A model generated the notes under the pieces. That model was not told the origin of the DNA. It worked only from the letters and a program-made list of their open reading frames with translations, and ran no database searches. A stretch of 13,891 bases of DNA. It comes from Actinomycetes bacterium. Its GTDB lineage: Bacteria > Actinomycetota > CALGFH01. Location: the NCBI GenBank assembly GCA_030146615.1, contig JASLBL010000036.1:1-13891 (forward strand). Direction: 5' to 3'. A program made the translations under genes and the position numbers. Below, one piece after another: positions 6,614 to 13,867 of this stretch (position 1 is the stretch's first letter; each line of letters begins with the position of its first letter).

Positions 6614-7963
6614 TCAGGCGCCGGCGACGGTCATCTCGCCGATCAGGAGGCTGGAGCCGCCGATCGAGCCGGTGGTGAAGCGGAGGTCGGACCCGACGGC
6701 GTCGATGCCCTTGAGAATGTCGAGCAGGTGGGCGGCCACGGTCGCCTCCCGGACCGGTTCGGCCAGCTGGCCGTCGCGGAACAGCAGGCCGCTCACCCCG
6801 ACCGAGAAGTCGCCGGTGATCGGGTTGGCGCCGGAGTGGACCCCGGATACGTCCTGGACCAGAAGGCCCTCGCCGGCTCGGGACAGCAGGCCGGCCTGGT
6901 CGAGGTCGCCCGGCTCCAGGAACAGGTTGTGGGCCGAGATCCCCGGGGTGCTCTTGAACGAGCCGCGGCGGGCGTTGCCGGTCGAGCTCCTGCCGTCGCC
7001 CTCCCGGGCCGCGCTGGCCGTGTTGTGGAGGAAGCAGCGGAGCACGCCGTCCTCGATCAGGACCGTCCGGCGGGTCGGGACGCCCTCGCCGTCGAACGGG
7101 GCCGCCCCGGGACCGTCCACCAGGCGGCCGTCGTCGACCAGGCGCAGGCCGGCCGCGCCGACCTGCTGGCCGATGCGGTCGGCGAACAGGCTGCGCCCCT
7201 TCTGCACCTCCTCGGCCGACAGGCCGGCCAGCAGGACCCCGAGCAGGCTCGGGGCGACCATCCGGTCGAACACCACCGGGATGGTCCGGGTCGGCGGCTT
7301 GGTCGCGCCCAGCATGCGCACGGCCCGGTTGGCCGCCTCCCGGGCCACCGGGCCCGGGTCGAGGTCGTCGAGGGCGCGGGCCGCGTCGACGGCGTAGCCG
7401 ATCTGGCTCTCGCCGTCCTCGGTGGCCATGGCGACCGAGACGCACCAGGCATGGGTGACCGCGAACGAGCCCGACACGCCCAGCGAGGAGGCGACCGCGA
7501 CCTGGCCGACCACGTCGCCGTAGCGGGCCGACTCGACCTGGGTGACCTTGGGGTCGGCGGCTCGGGTGCGGGCCTCCAGGTCCAGGGCCAGGCTGACCTT
7601 GCGCTCGGGGTCGGCCTCGGTCTGGCGGGTGTCGAACAGGCCCTCCAGGGCCTCGTAGGCGGCCGCCTCCGGGAGCACGTTGCCCGGGTCCTCCCCGGAC
7701 ACCTCCAGGTTGGCCCTGGCCTCGGCCAGGCACTCGCGCAGGCCGCTGTCGGAGAGGTCGGCGGTGTAGGCGTAGCCGAGACGGCCGTCGGAGACCACCC
7801 GCACCCCGACCCCGCTGGAGGAGGCGGAGGTGAGCCGCTCGACCTCGCCCTGGAAGGCGGTGACCGACGTCTCGGTGGTCAGCTCGGCGTAGGCCTCGAC
7901 GCCCTCGCCGCCGGCCGCCTCGGCGGCCAGCCGCTCGACGATCGCGTCCAGCTCGACGGTCAT
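6614..7963 (-). CDS. pmbA: TldE/PmbA, non-catalytic subunit of the TldD-TldE metalloprotease
   Basis: TldE pairs with TldD to form a cytosolic heterodimeric protease that removes leader peptides or degrades unfolded small peptides; in E. coli it matures microcin B17 and clears CcdA. The 449 residues match the family length. Seen in the sequence are the N-terminal AYAELTTETSVTAFQGEVERL strand region, GVGVRVVSDGRLGYAYTADL, the central PVVFDRMVAPSLLGVLLAGL (where TldD instead has the zinc motif) and the hallmark GANPITGDFSVGVSGLL near the C-terminus. The HExxxH motif is absent, as expected for the inactive partner. The ATG at 7963 overlaps the tldD stop as ATGA, with GGAGGG at 7969-7974, so the subunits are translationally coupled and made in similar amounts. 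No precursor-peptide gene was recognised nearby, so the natural substrate is unknown. Confidence 0.95.
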   Translation of the reverse strand: MTVELDAIVERLAAEAAGGEGVEAYAELTTETSVTAFQGEVERLTSASSSGVGVRVVSDGRLGYAYTADLSDSGLRECLAEARANLEVSGEDPGNVLPEAAAYEALEGLFDTRQTEADPERKVSLALDLEARTRAADPKVTQVESARYGDVVGQVAVASSLGVSGSFAVTHAWCVSVAMATEDGESQIGYAVDAARALDDLDPGPVAREAANRAVRMLGATKPPTRTIPVVFDRMVAPSLLGVLLAGLSAEEVQKGRSLFADRIGQQVGAAGLRLVDDGRLVDGPGAAPFDGEGVPTRRTVLIEDGVLRCFLHNTASAAREGDGRSSTGNARRGSFKSTPGISAHNLFLEPGDLDQAGLLSRAGEGLLVQDVSGVHSGANPITGDFSVGVSGLLFRDGQLAEPVREATVAAHLLDILKGIDAVGSDLRFTTGSIGGSSLLIGEMTVAGA

Positions 7964-9351
7964 GCCGGCCCTCCTGTGCCCCCGACGGTCATCTGGGAGA
8001 TGCGCATGGTCGGGGCGCCGTTGCCGACCGGCACCCCCTGGCCCTCCTTGCCGCAGATGCCCTCCTTGACGGTGAAGTCGTCGCCGAGGGCGTCGACCGA
8101 CGCGACCACGCTGGGCCCGTCGCCGACCAGGTTGGCCCCGCGCACCGGGGTGGTCACCTCGCCGTTCTCGATCAGGTAGCCCTCCACCACCCCGAACACG
8201 AACTCGCCGGTGACCGGGTTGACCTGGCCGCCGCCGAGCGACTTGGCGTACAGGCCCCGGGGGGTCTGCCGGATGATCTCGTCGGGGTCGTCGCCGCCGG
8301 GCAGCACGTAGGTGTTGGTCATGCGCGGGATCGGCACGTCGGCATAGGACTGGCGGCGGCCGTTCCCGGACGCCGGCAGGCCGAGCTGCCGGGCCCGGAT
8401 CAGGTCGGTCAGGTAGTCGGTGCAGACCCCGGCCTCGAACAGCACCGTCCGCCGGGCCGGGGTCCCTTCGTCGTCGAAGGCGAACGAGCCCCAGCCGCCC
8501 TCGACGGTGGCGTCGTCGACCCCGTTGAAGCGCTCATCCCCGATCCGCTTGCCCTGCTTGCCGGTGTAGACCGAGGCCTCCTTGGCGATCAGGTCGGCCT
8601 CCATGCCGTGCCCGGACGACTCGTGGAACAGCACCCCGCCGTTGCCGGAGGCGATCACCACCGGCATCTGCCCGGCCGGGGCCGGCTTGCTGGCCAGCAT
8701 GGCCACGGCCCGCTGGGCGGCGTTGCGGGCCACCGCCTCGGGCGGGAACTGGTCGAGCAGCTCGAAGCCCATGGAGCGGCCGGGGCCGTCGAAGCCGGTC
8801 TGGACGACGCCGTCGCGGGCCGCCACCACCTGGACCACGAAGCGGGTGCGGACCCGGTCCTCCAGGGTCGAGAACCCCTCGGAGTTGGCGATCAGGACCT
8901 GCTGGCGGACGTCGCCGTAGGCGGCGGTGACCTGGGCCACGGCCGGGTCGTAGCCCCGGGCGGCGTCGTCGGCCCGCCGGACCAGCTCGGCCAGGGTGGT
9001 CCGCTGGACGCCGGCCGGGTCGACCGCCACCGGATGACGGACCCCCGGCTCGCGGCGGCGCAGGTCGCGGACCTGCGCCGACGGCGGCTCGCGGAGGGCG
9101 GCCGCGGCCACCCGGGCCGCCTCCAGCAGGGCGTCGCTGTCCAGGCGGTTGGTGTACGCGTAGGCCGAGGCGGTGCCCTTCACCACCCGGACCCCGGCGC
9201 CGCGGTCGCGGCCGGTGACCAGCTCCTCAACCCGCCGGTCCTCGAGGCGGATGTTGTGGGCCAGGCGGTCCTCGGCGTACACCTCGGCCCACTCCCCGCC
9301 GGTGGCCAGGGCGGCGCCCAGCACCTTGCGGACGACAGCGTCTTCGAGCAC
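7960..9351 (-). CDS. tldD: TldD, catalytic zinc protease subunit
   Basis: This 463-residue protein carries the TldD zinc motif HESSGH at residues 243-248 (HExxxH) within GGVLFHESSGHGMEADL. Cys433 in GICGKEGQ is the candidate third metal ligand, also typical of the family. Other conserved parts are RRVEELVTGRDRGAGVRVV, GGGQVNPVTGEFVFGVVEGY and RGANLVGDGP. With TldE it forms a tunnel-like protease that admits only unfolded peptides. The start is GTG at 9351, preceded by GAAGGAG at 9358-9364 at 6-base spacing. A TACAAT box on the same strand (9417-9412) gives a leader of about 55 bases. It is the first gene of the tldD - pmbA - hydrolase operon. The upstream secreted-protease gene on the same strand is separated from it by a strong hairpin. 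Confidence 0.95.
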   Translation of the reverse strand: MLEDAVVRKVLGAALATGGEWAEVYAEDRLAHNIRLEDRRVEELVTGRDRGAGVRVVKGTASAYAYTNRLDSDALLEAARVAAAALREPPSAQVRDLRRREPGVRHPVAVDPAGVQRTTLAELVRRADDAARGYDPAVAQVTAAYGDVRQQVLIANSEGFSTLEDRVRTRFVVQVVAARDGVVQTGFDGPGRSMGFELLDQFPPEAVARNAAQRAVAMLASKPAPAGQMPVVIASGNGGVLFHESSGHGMEADLIAKEASVYTGKQGKRIGDERFNGVDDATVEGGWGSFAFDDEGTPARRTVLFEAGVCTDYLTDLIRARQLGLPASGNGRRQSYADVPIPRMTNTYVLPGGDDPDEIIRQTPRGLYAKSLGGGQVNPVTGEFVFGVVEGYLIENGEVTTPVRGANLVGDGPSVVASVDALGDDFTVKEGICGKEGQGVPVGNGAPTMRISQMTVGGTGGPA

Positions 9352-9398
9352 GGCTCGCTCCTTCGGGGGTTGCCCTGCGCTCCCGGCCGAGCCGGCCC

Positions 9399-9436
9399 GG
9401 GGAGCCCGGTCATTGTAGAGGCGGACCGGGCTCCCC
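9399..9436 (-). terminator. Perfect 13-bp hairpin after the secreted protease gene
   Basis: GGGGAGCCCGGTC (9399-9411) and GACCGGGCTCCCC (9424-9436) are exact reverse complements around a 12-base loop. It lies 20 bases after the protease stop and before tldD on the same strand, so it probably ends the protease transcript. No U-run follows, which is common for terminators in high-GC actinobacteria. As a near-palindrome around a -10-like box it could instead be an operator. Confidence 0.6.
9412..9417 (-). promoter_or_regulatory. Possible -10 (TACAAT) for the tldD operon, inside the hairpin loop
   Basis: The minus strand reads TACAAT across 9417-9412, a close match to the TAnnnT -10. It lies in the loop of the 9399-9436 hairpin, so transcription would begin inside its second arm, about 55 bases before the tldD GTG. 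No matching -35 is evident. Confidence 0.35.
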
Positions 9437-9456
9437 TCGGGGGGTCTACGTTCGGC

Positions 9457-11388
9457 TCAGCGGCGCAGCCGGTGGCGGTGCAGCCTGGCGTCCTCGTCGG
9501 CGGCGCCCTCGGCCAGCTTGTTCGTCGACGGCTCGCTGCCCGACTGGTCGACCTGCCAGCCCTCGGTGCTGCCGACCACCGGCACCCCGGCCTGCCTGGC
9601 CCCCTTGCGAACCAGGTCGTAGGCGGCCTTGGCGGTGAACGCGGCCGCCAGATAGCGGTGGTGCCGGAAGGCCAGCTTGGACGCGCCGAGCAGGCGGTCG
9701 GCGGCGGCCAGCTCGTCGGCGGCCCGCCCGGCGTCGGGGTCGGCCAGGATGTCGGCCGCGACCTCGTTGCCGAATCGGGCGAACGCGGCCGCCATGTAGC
9801 GGTTCATGTTGTCACGGTCGAACTGGCTGAAGTCCCAGTTCAGGTCGATGTAGCTCATCATCGAGTTGCTCTCGTCACCCGACCAGGCGAAGTAGTACGG
9901 CCCGGACGGCTCGTAGTCGACCCCCGTCTCCGAGTCGTAGCCGTCGTGCGGGTGGCTCATGGCCAGGTGGTGACCGTCCTCGTGGATCATCGTCGTGGTC
10001 AGCCCGTAGGCCTGGGCGATCTCCGGGGAGACGAAGTTGAACACGAGGCTCTGGGTGCCGGTGCGGTAGTTGTCGTCGGCGTAGCCCAGCAGCCCGACGC
10101 TCAGCTCGTCGGTGGTGGCGTAGTTGAAGTTGGGCAGCTCGTAGTCGACCCGGCCGGCGTCGTCCTGGGTGCGCTCCAGGTTGAGCGCGTTGAACAGGAA
10201 CAGGTTGGCGAAGGCCGGGTAGTCGAGCTCGGGGTAGCAGGGGACGTCCTCGAGCCACAGCTCGTAGCACTGCAGCGCCTTGCCGGTGAACGGCAGGTCC
10301 TGGTTGTCGTAGCTGAAGCGGGACGTCCGCTGGAGCTCCGAGAGCTCGTCCAGCACCAGCCCCGGCTTGATGAACTGGCGGGAGGCGTCGACCCCGGGGA
10401 TGCCCTCGTAGGTGTTGGAGTCGATGTTGATGCTGTGCGGCAGGTCCGGCGGGGTCAGGTACGGCGGGTAGAGCGGCGAGCTGGTGAACAGGAGGTTGAT
10501 CCCGACGTAGCGGGTCACCTTGGCCAGATCGCCGGACAGAGCCGAGGGCGCCCGGAAGCCGCCCGGCGTGTACTCCCAGATCGGCGGCATGCGGTAGTCG
10601 GGCACGTCGTCGCCGTCCACGTCGGCGTCGTCGACGTTCCAGTTGTCGGTCCAGGACTCGGGGCCGGCCGACAGGTCGTAGAACCACACCCGACGCAGCT
10701 TGCCGAGCCCGTTCTCCTCGTCGTCGGGGGTGGTGCCGCCCCAGGCGATCAGCTTGCGGCTGTCGACCTCGGCGCCGAAGTTGAAGCCGGTGTCCGGGTC
10801 GGGCTCGTCGGTCTTGGTGTAGACGTGGAACTTGAAGTCCGGCCGCCCGTACCAGTTGACGAAGAAGATCGTGTTCTGGCGGGTGTCGACGCCGGCCGGC
10901 GGGTGGTCGGCCAGCCACCGCTCCACGGTCGGGGCGTCGATGTGGTGGTTCTCGGTGACCTCGAGGACGTTGTTCTGCTGGTCGTTGTACTGCTGCTGGA
11001 GCTCGGTCAGGGGCGCCGGCTCGGCCAGCTTGGAGAGCGTCGAGAAGAACTTCCGCTCGTAGCCGGAGCCGGCGTAGGTGACGTCGTAGTCGTAGGTGTA
11101 GGTGATGCCGAGGCGCTCGGTGACCCCGTAGTCGAGCCGCGAGCGGACCACCGGCCTGTAGCTCCGGGGCAGGCCGGCCAGGAACCGCCGCTTGCTGACC
11201 TGGTCGCGCTCGTAGCCGACGAACACGAGGTTGACCGGGACCTTCTCCCTGAACCTGGCCGGGCCGCCCGGGTCCAGGTGCTCGTAGCTGGGAGCCGTGC
11301 GGCTGGCGCCGCTCGCCGGTGCCACCCCGGCGGCCAGGGCGGCCACCATCGCGCCCACCGACAGCACGGCCAGAAGTCTCCGTCGCAT
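9457..11388 (-). CDS. Secreted metzincin-like zinc metalloprotease
   Basis: The 643-residue product begins MRRRLLAVLSVGAMVAAL and has a signal peptide probably cut after ASGA (residue 28), so it is exported. The active site is HEDGHHLAMSH at residues 469-479. This is the HExxHxxxxxH zinc motif of metzincins, with Ala476 where Gly is usual, followed by PHD. A Met-turn-like SMMSY at 509-513 comes 30-odd residues later, as metzincins require. The region before it is a long, Tyr/Asp-rich domain without an obvious named family. DADVDGDDVPD (254-264) resembles a calcium-binding Dx[DN]xD loop. The last residues are His/Arg-rich (RLHRHRLRR). The start chosen is ATG at 11388, with AAGGGG at 11395-11400 six bases upstream; a longer frame to 11487 would bury the signal peptide. 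Substrate unknown. It is followed by the hairpin at 9399-9436. Confidence 0.8.
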   Translation of the reverse strand: MRRRLLAVLSVGAMVAALAAGVAPASGASRTAPSYEHLDPGGPARFREKVPVNLVFVGYERDQVSKRRFLAGLPRSYRPVVRSRLDYGVTERLGITYTYDYDVTYAGSGYERKFFSTLSKLAEPAPLTELQQQYNDQQNNVLEVTENHHIDAPTVERWLADHPPAGVDTRQNTIFFVNWYGRPDFKFHVYTKTDEPDPDTGFNFGAEVDSRKLIAWGGTTPDDEENGLGKLRRVWFYDLSAGPESWTDNWNVDDADVDGDDVPDYRMPPIWEYTPGGFRAPSALSGDLAKVTRYVGINLLFTSSPLYPPYLTPPDLPHSINIDSNTYEGIPGVDASRQFIKPGLVLDELSELQRTSRFSYDNQDLPFTGKALQCYELWLEDVPCYPELDYPAFANLFLFNALNLERTQDDAGRVDYELPNFNYATTDELSVGLLGYADDNYRTGTQSLVFNFVSPEIAQAYGLTTTMIHEDGHHLAMSHPHDGYDSETGVDYEPSGPYYFAWSGDESNSMMSYIDLNWDFSQFDRDNMNRYMAAAFARFGNEVAADILADPDAGRAADELAAADRLLGASKLAFRHHRYLAAAFTAKAAYDLVRKGARQAGVPVVGSTEGWQVDQSGSEPSTNKLAEGAADEDARLHRHRLRR

Positions 11389-11559
11389 GCACAGCCCCTT
11401 CGCGCCCAGGGCGGAGCCCGCCCATCCCACCAATTCCCGGCAACTCATACAGAACCGGCAGGCGGTGTCTACTCGGAGACGCCGCAATTCCTGAACCAGT
11501 CCACGGTCCGGGCAACCGCCTCGGCGTGCGGGGTCGGGGTGACGGGGCCGAAGGCCCGC

Positions 11560-11578
11560 TGGAACTTCGATGATTCCA
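11560..11578. repeat. Inverted repeat TGGAA-N9-TTCCA upstream of the recombinase (operator or att candidate)
   Basis: TGGAACTTCGATGATTCCA has 5-bp arms and a central TCGA. It lies in the 251-base intergenic region between the divergent protease and recombinase genes, at the point where the sequence becomes less GC-rich. Serine-integrase attachment sites usually lie next to the integrase gene and have imperfect dyad symmetry, so this is a candidate for the element end. An operator over the adjacent promoter is an equal possibility. Confidence 0.3.
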
Positions 11579-11587
11579 CCTTTGGTC

Positions 11588-11594
11588 TATGATA
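11588..11594. promoter_or_regulatory. Promoter -10 (TATGATA) for the recombinase, symmetric
   Basis: TATGAT on the + strand is a near-consensus -10, with CTTCGA at 11565-11570 as a weak -35 at 17-base spacing. It would give a leader of about 40 bases before the recombinase ATG at 11640. The same seven bases read TATCAT on the - strand, which could start a transcript towards the protease gene with a leader of about 195 bases; that direction is less certain. Confidence 0.45.
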
Positions 11595-11639
11595 CGCTCA
11601 GGCGGCCAGGTCAGCAGGCGCAGGACGGAGGCCGCAGCG

Positions 11640-13034
11640 ATGACGATACGGGCCGGGATCTACTGCCGGATCAGCCGCGACTGGGAAGGAAAACAGCTCG
11701 GCGTTGAACGGCAACGTGCGGATTGCCTGGAGATTGCAAAAAGGCGCGGGTGGGCAGTCGTCGAGCAATATATCGACAACGACGTTTCGGCAGCCAAGAC
11801 CAGCAAAAAGGTTCGGGAAAACTACCTGCGTCTATTGGCCGACATTGAGGCCGGCAAACTCGATGCTGTCGTGCTCTGGATGGAGGATCGCCTGCAGCGC
11901 CAGGTGATCGAGCTGGCCGAGTTCCTGAAGGTCTGCGATGCGGCCGGCGTGACCCGGATCGCCAGCGTAGGCGGCGAGTTCGATCTTGCCGACCCTGACC
12001 AGCGCACCATGCTCTACATCAAGGCGGCGATGGCCGAGGCCGAGATCGAGAAGATGCGGGCCAGGATGCGCCGCAAGAACCTGGAGCGGGCCGAGAACGG
12101 TAGCCGTCACCCCGGTGGCATCCGGGCGTTCGGCACGGTCGGTGGGGGCAAGCAACGGGTGTCCGAGGCGCAGGCCCGAACCGAGCGGGAGCTGATCGCC
12201 GAGGCCGCCCAGCGGATCATCGACGGCGACAGCCTGCGCGGCATCGCCACCGACTGGAACGATCGGAAGCAACGGACCCCGACCGGCGGAAGCTGGAGCA
12301 ACGTCACCTTGAGGACCATGCTCCTCAGCCCGCGCCTGGTCGGCCAGCGACAGCACAACGGCCAGCTCCACCCCGCGACGTGGGAGCCGATCCTCCCGCG
12401 GGAGCAGTGGGAGGCCGTGAAGGCGATCCTTGAGGACTCCGAGCGAGTGACCAAGGGACGTGGGGGCGTCTACCGACACCTCCTCTCCGGACTGGTGAAG
12501 TGCGGGCTCTGCGGCACCACCATGACGGTTCGGGTGAAGCGCGGAGGTCGGCGGTACTGCTGTTCCACCGCCCAGCAGGGCGGTTGCGGTCGCTTGCAGC
12601 GCTCGGCCGATCAGGTCGAGCAGCTGATTACCGAGGCGCTGTTTGTCGCCGTGGAGGAGGGCATCGAGCCCCACCGCGCCGCCGCTACTGATGACCCCAC
12701 CCGGGAGCTGTATGAGGCCTTGGCCCGCGATCAGGGACTCCTCGATCGGTTGGAAGACAAGGTTGCCGAGGAGCTGGTCAGGCCCGAGACTGCCAAGCGC
12801 AAGCGCGCCGAGATCGAGCGGCGGATGGAAACGGCCAGGCGCCAGCTCGCGGAACTTGGGGACGCCCGGGTCGCGGCACACATCCCGCGGAACCTGCGTT
12901 CGGTCTGGCAGGACTTCTCGCTCGACCGCAAGCGGGCCATCATCGCAGTGATCGTGGAGCGGGTCGAGATCCACCCACAGGGCATGTCGCCCGTGTTCAA
13001 CCCGGACTCCGTCAAGGTGACTTGGCGCGCTTAG
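11640..13034 (+). CDS. Large serine recombinase (phage/ICE-type site-specific integrase)
   Basis: This 464-residue recombinase catalyses integration of the element by strand exchange through a serine-DNA link. The N-terminal resolvase domain (about 1-150) starts IRAGIYCRISRD, with nucleophile Ser12, and has the usual helix ending AEAEIEKMRARMRRKN. The recombinase DNA-binding domain (about 160-270) contains GIRAFGTVGGG and SLRGIATDWNDR. A zinc ribbon follows, with CGLC at 288-291 and later cysteines at 307, 308 and 316. A helical coiled-coil segment spans about 355-430, as in phiC31-like integrases. ATG 11640 is chosen because GGAGG at 11627-11631 lies 8 bases upstream and the resolvase fold begins at once; the alternative ATG 11589 overlaps the -10 box. 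Its TAG overlaps the stop of the convergent gene in TTAG (13031-13034). Confidence 0.93.
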   Translation: MTIRAGIYCRISRDWEGKQLGVERQRADCLEIAKRRGWAVVEQYIDNDVSAAKTSKKVRENYLRLLADIEAGKLDAVVLWMEDRLQRQVIELAEFLKVCDAAGVTRIASVGGEFDLADPDQRTMLYIKAAMAEAEIEKMRARMRRKNLERAENGSRHPGGIRAFGTVGGGKQRVSEAQARTERELIAEAAQRIIDGDSLRGIATDWNDRKQRTPTGGSWSNVTLRTMLLSPRLVGQRQHNGQLHPATWEPILPREQWEAVKAILEDSERVTKGRGGVYRHLLSGLVKCGLCGTTMTVRVKRGGRRYCCSTAQQGGCGRLQRSADQVEQLITEALFVAVEEGIEPHRAAATDDPTRELYEALARDQGLLDRLEDKVAEELVRPETAKRKRAEIERRMETARRQLAELGDARVAAHIPRNLRSVWQDFSLDRKRAIIAVIVERVEIHPQGMSPVFNPDSVKVTWRA

Positions 13035-13417
13035 GCGTAGGCGTCGCGGCGCCCGGCGGCCATCGCCTGCTCGGCCAGCTCGATCAACTTCGTCACCGCG
13101 ACCCGTGGCCGGGCCTTGCACTTCTGGCAGATCAGTCCGGCTGCTGGGACGCCGAAGCCAAGTGGGACGAGCTGGAAACGTCCCGGCTTCACGACGAAGC
13201 GTTTCGGTTGGTCGGGCACGGCACCGCCGCTATACGACTTGACGGGAATCGCCGCCTCGACTATCCGTGAAAGGCGACGGGCAACCTGCAGCCGCCGATG
13301 GCCCTCGACCATCCACGGCTCCCGATCGGCCATGGCCAGGACGGGACCACGGCCCCATCGCTGCGCGCAGCGGTCGCAGTAGAAGGTGACACGGTAGGCG
13401 TCGCTTTGCCCTGACAC
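13031..13417 (-). CDS. Small zinc-finger-like protein of the mobile element, unknown function
   Basis: The 128-residue product has CDRC at about residues 13-16 near the N-terminus and CQKC about 80 residues later. These four cysteines could form one zinc site around an Arg-rich middle segment (WMVEGHRRLQVARRLSRIVE). I do not recognise the family. The gene is convergent with the recombinase, sharing TTAG as overlapping stops, and divergent from the HTH gene, so it probably belongs to the element. The start chosen is GTG at 13417, because TACACT on the minus strand (13430-13425) ends 7 bases before it and no ribosome-binding site is present, suggesting a leaderless message. A longer frame from 13525 would cross that promoter and overlap the HTH start. 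A DNA- or nucleotide-binding regulatory role is a guess from Cys pairs and basic residues. Confidence 0.65.
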   Translation of the reverse strand: MSGQSDAYRVTFYCDRCAQRWGRGPVLAMADREPWMVEGHRRLQVARRLSRIVEAAIPVKSYSGGAVPDQPKRFVVKPGRFQLVPLGFGVPAAGLICQKCKARPRVAVTKLIELAEQAMAAGRRDAYA

Positions 13418-13423
13418 AACCGC

Positions 13424-13430
13424 TAGTGTA
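13424..13430. promoter_or_regulatory. Bidirectional -10 candidate (TAGTGTA) between zinc-finger and HTH genes
   Basis: The + strand reads TAGTGT and the - strand TACACT over the same seven bases. The minus-strand copy is 7 bases from the GTG at 13417 (leaderless). The plus-strand copy would give a leader of about 88 bases before the HTH gene. It is located in the 106-base divergent gap. Confidence 0.45.
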
Positions 13431-13523
13431 CGCTGCCGTCCGCAACTGAAGATCTTGTGGGCGCGGGCCCGACTCGCCTCCCTCCCCGGTCCGGGCAGGG
13501 GCACGGCTGAGAAGGTCATGCCC

Positions 13524-13727
13524 ATGGATCGCCTGTTGAGGATCCCCGACGTTTGCGAACGGTTGAATCACGGTCGCACGAGGGTCTACCAGCTCCTCGC
13601 CTCCGGCCGGCTTCCCTCCGTCGTCGTCGGCCCGCGTGCCCGACGAGTCCGCGAGTCTGACCTCGACGCGTTCATCGCCAGCCTCAATGACGGCGGCCTC
13701 ACCGATCGCCGGGACGGGACGGCATGA
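13524..13727 (+). CDS. Excisionase-like helix-turn-helix DNA-binding protein
   Basis: This 67-residue protein reads MDRLLRIPDVCERLNHGRTRVYQ and continues with LLASGRLPSVVVGPRARRVRESDLDAFIASL. It is the compact winged-helix/MerR-like HTH of the excisionase family: a helix-turn-helix at about residues 7-25, a wing containing the VGPRARRV strand, then the closing helix. Such proteins in integrated elements direct excision by the integrase or regulate element genes. ATG 13524 is chosen because GAGAAGG (13509-13515) sits 8 bases upstream; an ATG at 13518 is too close to it, and a frame from 13455 adds residues unlike the family. The TGA overlaps the next start as ATGA, so the following ORF is coupled. 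Only 67 residues are present, so no catalytic role is expected. Confidence 0.85.
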   Translation: MDRLLRIPDVCERLNHGRTRVYQLLASGRLPSVVVGPRARRVRESDLDAFIASLNDGGLTDRRDGTA

Positions 13728-13867
13728 CGTCCACTGAGGTCGCCGCCTGGACGTCCGCCAGCCGACGCGCTCAAGGACTTCCCGAGCGAGTGGAGGACGA
13801 GGCGGTGCTGGCCAGAATCGCCCGCCTGGTCGACGCCGGCCAGAAAGGTCGAGGCGATGGGCCATAG
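13724..13867 (+). CDS. Small 47-residue protein coupled to the HTH gene
   Basis: The ORF begins MTSTEVAAWTSASRRAQG and continues with LPERVEDEAVLARIARLVDAG. It overlaps the HTH gene by ATGA, so it is translated by coupling. Third positions keep strong G/C bias. Short acidic proteins with a GLPxxVEDxxVLxRIAxL pattern are familiar downstream of excisionase-type genes in actinobacterial elements, but I know no assigned function. It has no cysteines, signal peptide or membrane segment. The end probably forms one helix. Confidence 0.6.
   Translation: MTSTEVAAWTSASRRAQGLPERVEDEAVLARIARLVDAGQKGRGDGP

Noticed and set aside
6614..9351. tldD/pmbA as part of a RiPP (modified peptide) cluster
   Set aside because: No precursor peptide, cyclodehydratase, radical-SAM or transporter gene is visible nearby, and tldD/tldE pairs are widespread housekeeping genes.
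11389..11487. Longer start for the secreted protease
   Set aside because: It would put 33 residues before a textbook signal peptide, and the ATG at 11388 has its own AAGGGG ribosome-binding site.
8608..11592. 994-residue open frame on the + strand
   Set aside because: It is antisense to tldD and the secreted protease, which have clear motifs, starts and ribosome-binding sites. Its Val/Gly/Arg/Asp-heavy composition is the typical mirror of high-GC coding DNA.
13230..13865. 211-residue open frame on the - strand at the right end
   Set aside because: It is antisense to the HTH gene and the 47-residue ORF and overlaps the zinc-finger gene out of frame, with no recognisable motif.
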